Origin: Flavobacteriaceae bacterium | GTDB lineage: Bacteria > Bacteroidota > Bacteroidia > Flavobacteriales > Flavobacteriaceae | Direction of reading: 5' to 3' | Assembly: GCA_003533785.1 (NCBI GenBank) | Contig: DQCR01000051.1 | Location: 1-5,276, forward strand | Length of the DNA: 5,276 bases | Shown: piece after piece, positions 1 to 5,276 of the stretch | How positions within the stretch are numbered: position 1 is the stretch's first letter | Layout of the letters: each line of letters opens with the position of its first letter | Program-made: the position numbers and the translations under genes | The notes under the pieces: generated by a model | Databases searched by the model: none | Told to the model about the DNA's origin: nothing | The model's input: the letters and a program-made list of their open reading frames with translations, nothing else

Positions 1-620
<620 letters not shown>

Positions 621-623
621 AAG

Positions 624-641
624 GTTTTTATAGTTAAAAAC
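624..641 (+). other. Small AT-rich hairpin between eno and gltA
   Basis: GTTTTTA at 624-630 and TAAAAAC at 635-641 form a perfect 7-bp inverted repeat around a TAGT loop, 3 bases after the eno stop codon. The stem has one G-C pair and no T-run follows, so it is a poor intrinsic terminator. It could be a weak 3' end or a processing structure, or chance in AT-rich DNA. No convincing promoter is visible between it and gltA, which fits readthrough from eno. Confidence 0.25.
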
Positions 642-666
642 GTTCCAAAATTAAAGATTAGAAAAG

Positions 667-1932
667 ATGAGTGAAAAGGTAAAGTTGACTTACAAAGACA
701 AAGAATATGAATTTCCTTTACTAGAGGGTACTGAAGAGGAAAAAGGGATTGATATTAAAACCCTTCGTGCTCAAACAGGTCTAGTCACCTACGATCCTGG
801 ATATAAAAATACAGGCTCCTGTAAAAGTGAGATTACATTTTTGGATGGAGAAGAAGGGATTTTGCGTTACCGAGGATATTCTATTGAAGATCTTTGTGAA
901 AAAGCGAGTTTTCTTGAAGTTGCTTACTTGTTGATTTTTGGAAATTTACCTACGGCAAAAGAATTAGCACTTCTCAATACAGAAATCAGAAAGGAATCTT
1001 TGGTAGATGAGGACTTAAAATCAATTTTAAAAAGTTTCCCAAAATCCGCACACCCTATGGGGGTTTTATCTTCTTTAACTTCAGGATTAATTGCATTCAA
1101 TCCCAGTTCGGTGGATATTGCTTCCGAGTCAGACTTGCGTGAAGCAATTATTATGTTATTGGCGAAATTTCCTATTTTATCTTCTTGGACTCACCGTAAA
1201 GTAAAGGGACTTCCATTGAATTATGCCAACACCTCACTTTCTTATGAAGACAACATCGCTCATATGTTGTTCAAGCTTCCACACCAGGACTATGAAGCGA
1301 GCCCTGTGGTTGTCAGTGCATTGAATAAATTGTTAATTCTACACGCAGATCACGAGCAAAATTGTTCTACTTCTACGGTGCGTATCGTTGGTTCCTCTCA
1401 TGCGGGGCTCTTTGCCTCTGTTTCTGCGGGCATCTCTGCACTTTGGGGACCACTTCACGGAGGGGCTAACCAAGCCGTCATTGAAATGCTAGAAGCAATC
1501 AAAGCAGATGGGGGCGATACCAAAAAGTACATGCAAAAAGCTAAGGACAAAAACGATCCCTTTCGCTTAATGGGCTTTGGACACCGCGTTTATAAAAACT
1601 TTGATCCCAGAGCACGAATTATCAAAAAAGCCGCGGATGAAGTTTTGAATGAATTAGGAATAAATGACCCCGTACTTGATATTGCAAAAGGACTTGAAGA
1701 AGAGGCGTTGAGTGATCCTTATTTTATTGATCGCAAGTTGTATCCCAATGTGGACTTCTATTCTGGGATTATTTATCGCGCTTTGGGAATACCCACCGAA
1801 ATGTTTACTGTCATGTTTGCTTTGGGAAGGCTTCCCGGTTGGATTGCACAGTGGTCTGAGATGCGAAAAAACAACGAACCGATCGGAAGACCACGTCAAA
1901 TTTATACAGGAGAAAATCACCGTACGATTTAA
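667..1932 (+). CDS. gltA: Citrate synthase, type II
   Basis: This enzyme condenses acetyl-CoA with oxaloacetate to make citrate, the first step of the TCA cycle, in the cytoplasm. The 421-residue product has the length of the Gram-negative hexameric (type II) class, as in E. coli GltA (about 427). The N-terminal beta-rich region (about 1-60) includes LRAQTGLVTYDPGY. The core has ILRYRGYSIEDL (65-76) and LHADHEQNCSTSTVR (225-239). The catalytic triad is complete: His264 in GPLHGGANQ, His306 in GFGHRVYK and Asp363 in NVDFYSG. Arg315 and Arg388 sit where substrate-binding arginines are expected. The ATG at 667 is chosen because the product then begins like the family; only a weak AG-rich stretch precedes it, normal for Bacteroidota. 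The gene lies 46 bp after eno and meets a - strand gene tail to tail 5 bp past its stop. NADH inhibition is typical of this class but cannot be judged here. A methylcitrate synthase is a less likely alternative. Confidence 0.96.
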   Translation: MSEKVKLTYKDKEYEFPLLEGTEEEKGIDIKTLRAQTGLVTYDPGYKNTGSCKSEITFLDGEEGILRYRGYSIEDLCEKASFLEVAYLLIFGNLPTAKELALLNTEIRKESLVDEDLKSILKSFPKSAHPMGVLSSLTSGLIAFNPSSVDIASESDLREAIIMLLAKFPILSSWTHRKVKGLPLNYANTSLSYEDNIAHMLFKLPHQDYEASPVVVSALNKLLILHADHEQNCSTSTVRIVGSSHAGLFASVSAGISALWGPLHGGANQAVIEMLEAIKADGGDTKKYMQKAKDKNDPFRLMGFGHRVYKNFDPRARIIKKAADEVLNELGINDPVLDIAKGLEEEALSDPYFIDRKLYPNVDFYSGIIYRALGIPTEMFTVMFALGRLPGWIAQWSEMRKNNEPIGRPRQIYTGENHRTI

Positions 1933-1937
1933 CGACC

Positions 1938-2363
1938 TTATAAGTCCTCTAAAGAAGGAGGTAAGTTTTCAATTTTTTGTGCATTAATTTTATTGAAGAA
2001 TTTATGAATTGCTTCATTGTCTGCAATCACTTTGATAAAATGGTGGTCCTTATAAACACTGTATTCTTGTGCCTTTCCCTTGTAGATTTTTAACTTGTAA
2101 AAAGGAATGATCAAACCATAAGTTTCCAAGAGACTGCGAAAGCGAACAATGATCCCGTTGGGACGCAATTCAATATTACAACTGTTAATATTGTGATCTA
2201 AAATCAATAAGTTGTGAATGTCGATCGATGCACTACTGACAATTAATTTTTGGGAACCAATTCCACCCATTTTCCATCGCTTCTGGAGCGAAAAGGGTTT
2301 GCCTACACTTTCTTCGATCTGTTTTTTTTGTGCAGGATCGTTGTATGATATATTCAATAGCAT
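1938..2363 (-). CDS. Uncharacterised conserved-type 141-residue cytoplasmic protein
   Basis: I recognise no functional family with confidence. The start is the ATG read from 2363 down and the stop is TAA at 1940-1938. No signal peptide or membrane segment is visible. The middle alternates polar and hydrophobic residues in several likely beta strands (about 38-56, 61-77, 82-96, 100-114), and the C-terminal part (about 115-130) looks helical. That pattern would suit a small beta-barrel or PH-like fold, but this is only inference. Basic motifs such as SLQKRWKMGG (25-34), FRSLLETY (75-82) and YKDHHFIKV (104-112) look constrained. The gene is supported by its full-length open frame, its fit between two neighbours without overlap, and a start region divergent from argS. 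My impression that similar proteins occur in other flavobacteria is from memory, not a search. It is likely a real gene with its own transcription unit; its role is unknown. Confidence 0.78.
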   Translation of the reverse strand: MLLNISYNDPAQKKQIEESVGKPFSLQKRWKMGGIGSQKLIVSSASIDIHNLLILDHNINSCNIELRPNGIIVRFRSLLETYGLIIPFYKLKIYKGKAQEYSVYKDHHFIKVIADNEAIHKFFNKINAQKIENLPPSLEDL

Positions 2364-2368
2364 TTTTA

Positions 2369-2376
2369 TAAAGATA
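2369..2376 (-). promoter_or_regulatory. Possible -7 element for the 141-residue gene
   Basis: On the - strand this site reads TATCTTTA, 7 of 8 against the Bacteroidota -7 consensus TAnnTTTG. It ends 5 bases before the ATG, so transcription from it would give an almost leaderless message. No TTG-type -33 box is visible at the usual distance, so the call is weak. Confidence 0.25.
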
Positions 2377-2390
2377 AGCCATAAAACTAG

Positions 2391-2428
2391 GGCGACATAA
2401 TCTATGGAGAATAATTATCTTTGTCGCC
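2391..2428. repeat. Inverted repeat in the divergent spacer upstream of argS
   Basis: GGCGACA at 2391-2397 is the exact reverse complement of TGTCGCC at 2422-2428. Just inside, TAAT at 2398-2401 can pair with ATTA at 2414-2417, leaving a four-base bulge on the right side. The arms flank the divergent region between the 141-residue gene and argS, and the right arm overlaps the last two bases of the candidate argS -7 element. The G+C-rich arms stand out in an AT-rich spacer. It may be an operator for a dimeric regulator or chance; it lacks the T-run of a terminator. Confidence 0.4.
2416..2423 (+). promoter_or_regulatory. Candidate -7 promoter element for argS
   Basis: TATCTTTG is a perfect match to the Bacteroidota -7 consensus TAnnTTTG. 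It lies 15 bases before the argS ATG at 2439, so the transcript would have a leader of roughly ten bases. No good -33 TTTG is visible about 19 bases upstream. The site overlaps an in-frame TTG at 2421, which argues that the TTG is not the start of argS. Confidence 0.5.
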
Positions 2429-2438
2429 AAATTGTACT

Positions 2439-4223
2439 ATGAGTATAGATTATAACCAACACTTCACGGACTCTGTAAGCCGTTTTCTCAATTCTGAATT
2501 TCAAGTGACAGTCGCTAGCTTTGAATTTCAACAGACCCGTAAAGAATTTGAGGGGGACATAACTTTGTTGGTATTTCCTCTATTGCGGTACATAAAGACG
2601 AATCCAGAGAAATTAGCAGAAACTATAGGTTCTTATCTTGAAAAAAATGACAAAGCCGTAGTGGGTTATAATGTGGTGAAAGGGTTTTTGAATTTAAGTT
2701 TGAGTGATGCCTTCTACCTAAAACAATTTCAAACCCTTTTTCAGCAAGAAGATTACGGTCACCAACCTCAAAAAAAAGATGGACCTACGCTCATGGTCGA
2801 ATTCTCTTCGCCCAATACAAACAAACCGCTTCATTTGGGGCATATTCGAAATAATATCTTGGGCTACTCGGTTTCTAAAATTCTTGAAGCCAATGGGAAT
2901 CGAGTGGTAAAAACTCAAATCATCAACGACCGGGGAATACATATTTGTAAATCCATGCTGGCCTGGAAAAAATTTGGAGCGGGTAAAACACCAGAACTCA
3001 CTGGTATTAAAGGAGATCAATTGGTAGGCAAGTATTACGTTATTTTTGATGCGGAATACAAAAAAGAAATTGCGGAGCTCATATCCAAGGGATCTTCAGA
3101 AGAACAAGCCAAACAAGAAGCCCCACTTTTATTGGAAGCACAAGAGCTTCTACGACTATGGGAAGCAGGCGATAAAGAGGTTCGAGACTTGTGGGAAACT
3201 ATGAACCAGTGGGTGTATCGGGGTTTTGAGGATACTTACAAAAATTTAGGGGTTTCTTTTGATTCCTATTATTATGAAAGTGATACCTATTTACTCGGAA
3301 AAAAAATCATTGATCAAGGACTAAAAGCGGGTGTTTTTTACAAAAAAGAAGACGGTTCGGTTTGGATTGATCTAACCCAGGAGGGGTTGGATGAAAAATT
3401 ACTACTTCGTTCAGACGGGACTTCGGTTTATATGACCCAAGATTTGGGTACTGCTTTAAGTCGACTGGAAGACGAGCCTGGATTAAAGGGAATGGTCTAC
3501 ACCGTTGGGAATGAACAAGATTATCATTTTAAGGTGTTGTTTTTAATCTTAAAGAAACTGGGTTTTGATTGGGCAGAAGCACTATATCATCTGAGTTATG
3601 GAATGGTCGATTTACCTAGTGGTAAAATGAAAAGTCGAGAAGGAACTGTAGTCGATGCCGATGAGTTGATGGCCGATATGGCAGCTCAAGCAAAAACCAT
3701 TTCCGAAGCCGTAGGAAAACTAGAAACACTTTCTGAAACGGAAAAAGAAGGCTTGTATCACACCCTAGCTATGGGTGCATTAAAATACTTTATCCTAAAA
3801 GTTGATCCAAAAAAGAGAATCCTCTTTGACCCTGAAGCTTCAATTGATTTCAACGGCAATACAGGTCCTTTTATTCAATATACCCATGCACGTATTAAAA
3901 CGCTTATTCAAAAAGCGGCAATGGAAATAGAGGATATTGACTTGAACTTGGAGTTGGCTTCCAAAGAACGCGAACTCATCAAACAGTTGGGACGTTATCC
4001 AGAGGTTGTGGTACTGGCAGCGGAACAATACAGTCCAGCGCTTATCGCAAATTATCTTTACGACCTTGTGAAAAGTTACAACACCTTTTACCAAAACATT
4101 ACCGTATTGGGTAGTGAAAACCCGAAACAGAAAAACTTTAGAGTGGCCCTTTCAAAGAAAGTAGCAGAGGTGATTGCTAATGCTTCTGGTTTATTAGGGA
4201 TGGAAGTACCTAATCGTATGTAA
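2439..4223 (+). CDS. argS: Arginyl-tRNA synthetase
   Basis: This class I synthetase charges tRNA-Arg with arginine using ATP, in the cytoplasm. The product is 594 residues, a normal length. The N-terminal additional domain (about 1-85), which contacts the tRNA D-loop, precedes the catalytic Rossmann fold. That fold opens with VEFSSPNTNKPLHLGHIRNN, whose HLGH at 132-135 is the HIGH signature. QDYHFKVLF is near 360, and the KMSKS loop appears as KMKSR at 396-400, inside GKMKSREGTVVDADEL. The DALR-type helical anticodon-binding domain follows (about 450-594), with YTHARIKTL near 481, and the product ends LLGMEVPNRM as the family usually does. An in-frame TTG at 2421 would add six residues but lies in the likely -7 element, so the ATG at 2439 is chosen. 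Upstream is a divergent gene; downstream a hairpin terminator separates it from convergent proteorhodopsin. No defects are seen. Confidence 0.96.
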   Translation: MSIDYNQHFTDSVSRFLNSEFQVTVASFEFQQTRKEFEGDITLLVFPLLRYIKTNPEKLAETIGSYLEKNDKAVVGYNVVKGFLNLSLSDAFYLKQFQTLFQQEDYGHQPQKKDGPTLMVEFSSPNTNKPLHLGHIRNNILGYSVSKILEANGNRVVKTQIINDRGIHICKSMLAWKKFGAGKTPELTGIKGDQLVGKYYVIFDAEYKKEIAELISKGSSEEQAKQEAPLLLEAQELLRLWEAGDKEVRDLWETMNQWVYRGFEDTYKNLGVSFDSYYYESDTYLLGKKIIDQGLKAGVFYKKEDGSVWIDLTQEGLDEKLLLRSDGTSVYMTQDLGTALSRLEDEPGLKGMVYTVGNEQDYHFKVLFLILKKLGFDWAEALYHLSYGMVDLPSGKMKSREGTVVDADELMADMAAQAKTISEAVGKLETLSETEKEGLYHTLAMGALKYFILKVDPKKRILFDPEASIDFNGNTGPFIQYTHARIKTLIQKAAMEIEDIDLNLELASKERELIKQLGRYPEVVVLAAEQYSPALIANYLYDLVKSYNTFYQNITVLGSENPKQKNFRVALSKKVAEVIANASGLLGMEVPNRM

Positions 4224-4250
4224 AAAAAAATCGCTCCGAGGAGCGATTTT
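4222..4250. terminator. Rho-independent terminator shared by argS and the proteorhodopsin gene
   Basis: AAAATCGCTCC at 4227-4237 pairs with GGAGCGATTTT at 4240-4250, giving about 10 bp around a CGAG tetraloop. On the - strand the stem runs straight into nine T (complement of 4222-4230), an excellent terminator for proteorhodopsin about 40 bases after its stop. On the + strand it follows the argS stop at once and is followed by TTTTAATCTTTT, so it can also end argS. Bidirectional use is inferred from this symmetry. Confidence 0.9.
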
Positions 4251-4288
4251 AATCTTTTACATAGCATTTTTTTCCTGTAAAGGAATTC

Positions 4289-5014
4289 TTATTTTGACTG
4301 AACGGCTAAGTTATAAACTACTAAACCAAATCCAATCTTGTTGATCGCATCCCCAACGTTGTAAACAACATCCATAGGAAGACCACCAAAAATTCCGCTG
4401 TACCATCCTTCGGTTCCAGCCATATATCCAATAGGATAAATTGCCCAACCTACAAGTACGAACCAGCAAAGTGTTTTGTGAGCTGACTGAACCGCACCAC
4501 CTGCTGAAGCAGCTAGTTTAGAAGCGCTACCTAACCAGATTTCGTAAACAATCCAGAAGTATGCAAGACCTGAAACAAGACCCCAAACTGCAGGACCTGA
4601 ACCTGTTGTGTAGACAGCTTCTCCAAAGTAACCAGTAACTAACATCACAGCAGAAGCGAAAATCATTTTCCACATCAATTGTTTTGTTGCTCCAGCTGCT
4701 CTAAGGATCAGATAGAATTCAACACACATTAATGGCACAGTAAGCACCCAGTCAACATATCTAAAGAATGTTGGAGAGGTGGCATTTGTTGCCCAGTAGT
4801 CACGCATGTACCAGTAGTGTACTGCTGCAATGAACGTAATTAAACCTGACACCAAAATAGAAGTTTTCCATTTGTTGTCAAATGAGTTCATTGAAAGAAA
4901 GAAGAACGCTGATGCTGCCATCATCGCCATACAACCTACGAAGAACGTGAATCCAACGTAGTCATCTGTGGCCATCGCTGGCGCTACAGTCATTAAGCTT
5001 AGAATTTTTTCCAT
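4289..5014 (-). CDS. Proteorhodopsin, predicted green-absorbing light-driven proton pump
   Basis: This type I (microbial) rhodopsin of the inner membrane uses retinal to pump protons outward in light. The 241-residue product has seven membrane helices, roughly at 19-41, 52-72, 82-104, 111-131, 138-160, 180-200 and 217-237. Helix C carries the proton-pump triad: acceptor Asp88, Thr92 and donor Glu99, in RYVDWVLTVPLMCVE. His66 matches the conserved His paired with the acceptor. Lys226 in GDAINKIGFG is the retinal Schiff-base lysine. Met96 aligns with position 105 of green proteorhodopsin, where Leu or Met gives green and Gln blue tuning. Residues 1-15 end in AMA and may be a cleaved signal peptide. 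The ATG at 5014 gives the expected N-terminus. Tyr codons are TAC in 10 of 15 and Phe codons TTC in 11 of 17, which may reflect high expression. It is convergent with argS and divergent from a blh-like gene that would supply retinal. A sodium (NDQ) or chloride (NTQ) pump is excluded by the triad. Confidence 0.97.
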   Translation of the reverse strand: MEKILSLMTVAPAMATDDYVGFTFFVGCMAMMAASAFFFLSMNSFDNKWKTSILVSGLITFIAAVHYWYMRDYWATNATSPTFFRYVDWVLTVPLMCVEFYLILRAAGATKQLMWKMIFASAVMLVTGYFGEAVYTTGSGPAVWGLVSGLAYFWIVYEIWLGSASKLAASAGGAVQSAHKTLCWFVLVGWAIYPIGYMAGTEGWYSGIFGGLPMDVVYNVGDAINKIGFGLVVYNLAVQSK

Positions 5015-5030
5015 GATTAAATCAATTATT

Positions 5031-5038
5031 TATTTTTG
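5031..5038 (+). promoter_or_regulatory. Possible -7 element for the blh-like gene
   Basis: TATTTTTG matches the Bacteroidota -7 consensus TAnnTTTG at every fixed position and points toward the blh-like gene, about 60 bases before its proposed start. No TTG-type -33 box is visible at the usual distance, and the spacer is so AT-rich that chance matches are likely. Confidence 0.3.
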
Positions 5039-5044
5039 TTTAGG

Positions 5045-5052
5045 TAAATTTA
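5045..5052 (-). promoter_or_regulatory. Possible -7 element for proteorhodopsin
   Basis: TAAATTTA, a perfect palindrome, is 7 of 8 against TAnnTTTG read toward proteorhodopsin and would leave a leader of about 25 bases before the ATG at 5014. Two other 7-of-8 words (TAAGTTTA and TAATTTTT on the - strand) lie slightly further upstream, and none has a clear -33 partner. The true promoter is not resolved; this is the best-placed candidate only. Confidence 0.2.
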
Positions 5053-5097
5053 GAAAAAATTAAACTTATTTACTTTATTTTTCTTTAAATATTTTTT

Positions 5098-5276
5098 TTG
5101 GACCCGATAACTTCTTCATTTACAATATTTAAAAAGCTGAATTTTTCTCATTTAATCACCCTTGTTTGTGTGATTTTAGCTTTTTTTAGCCCCGAAATCT
5201 TTCAAAATGCTTTCGCAGTCTTCGGAATTCTAACCGTTGGAGTTCTTCATGGTGCCAATGATCTAAAAATTCTAGC
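5098..5276 (+). CDS. blh: Blh/Brp-family beta-carotene 15,15'-dioxygenase, N-terminal part, cut by the window end
   Basis: Blh is a membrane enzyme that cleaves beta-carotene with oxygen into two retinal molecules, the chromophore of proteorhodopsin. Only about 59 codons are visible. They show a hydrophobic helix (about residues 16-30, HLITLVCVILAFF), a short polar turn with SPE, and a second hydrophobic stretch leading into TVGVLHGANDLKIL. The HGAND box (His51 to Asp55, bases 5248-5262) matches the conserved first His motif of the Brp/Blh family, whose histidines are thought to bind iron. The frame is open from 5089 to the window end but holds no ATG. TTG at 5098 is the most plausible start; CTG at 5137 and GTG at 5170 are alternatives, the last cutting into the first helix. 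The assignment rests on this motif, the hydrophobic profile and the divergent proteorhodopsin neighbour. The start codon is uncertain, the family fairly sure. Confidence 0.8.
   Translation, partial: MDPITSSFTIFKKLNFSHLITLVCVILAFFSPEIFQNAFAVFGILTVGVLHGANDLKIL

Noticed and set aside
1654..1987. Two overlapping ORFs on both strands over the end of gltA
   Set aside because: Both lie over conserved citrate synthase codons including the catalytic Asp region, and neither product looks like a protein family.
2218..2430. Short ORFs on both strands over the 5' part of the 141-residue gene
   Set aside because: Composition is poor and starts are not supported; the - strand frame ending at 1938 is longer and fits the gene spacing.
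2421..2438. TTG at 2421 as the argS start
   Set aside because: It sits in the candidate -7 element TATCTTTG, and the ATG at 2439 gives a normal ArgRS N-terminus.
2718..3020. 100-residue antisense ORF inside argS
   Set aside because: It is opposite the HIGH-motif region of argS and has no recognisable features.
3840..4094. 84-residue antisense ORF inside argS
   Set aside because: It is opposite the conserved anticodon-binding domain; no motif or start signal supports it.
4289..5014. Sodium- or chloride-pumping rhodopsin
   Set aside because: Flavobacteria also carry NDQ sodium pumps and NTQ chloride pumps, but the helix C residues here are Asp, Thr and Glu, the proton-pump set.

Overview
The window looks like chromosomal DNA from a marine flavobacterium (Bacteroidota, probably Flavobacteriaceae). 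This rests on an AT-rich composition, protein sequences of flavobacterial type, -7-like promoter words of the TAnnTTTG form, no clear Shine-Dalgarno sequences, and a proteorhodopsin beside a Brp/Blh-family gene. No species can be named from this sequence alone.

Layout from left to right: (1) the 3' part of eno (enolase, + strand, cut by the window start); (2) gltA (type II citrate synthase, + strand), 46 bp after eno; (3) an uncharacterised 141-residue soluble protein on the - strand, meeting gltA tail to tail with 5 bp between the stop codons; (4) argS (arginyl-tRNA synthetase, + strand), divergent from that gene across about 75 bp that hold a -7-like element and an inverted repeat; (5) a rho-independent hairpin shared by argS and the next gene; (6) a complete proteorhodopsin gene on the - strand; (7) an AT-rich divergent spacer and the first 59 or so codons of a blh-like retinal-forming dioxygenase on the + strand, cut by the window end. 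No stretch of 300 bases or more lacks a gene.

The left part is housekeeping: lower glycolysis, entry to the TCA cycle and tRNA charging. The right part is a light-driven proton-pump module. Proteorhodopsin carries the acceptor Asp88, donor Glu99 and retinal lysine Lys226, and Met at the spectral tuning site predicts green absorption. The divergent blh product would cleave beta-carotene to retinal, the chromophore. This pairing is known in marine bacteria, so I see no undescribed system. The points most worth checking are the missing ATG at the start of blh, the inverted repeat between the 141-residue gene and argS, and the unknown role of the 141-residue protein.
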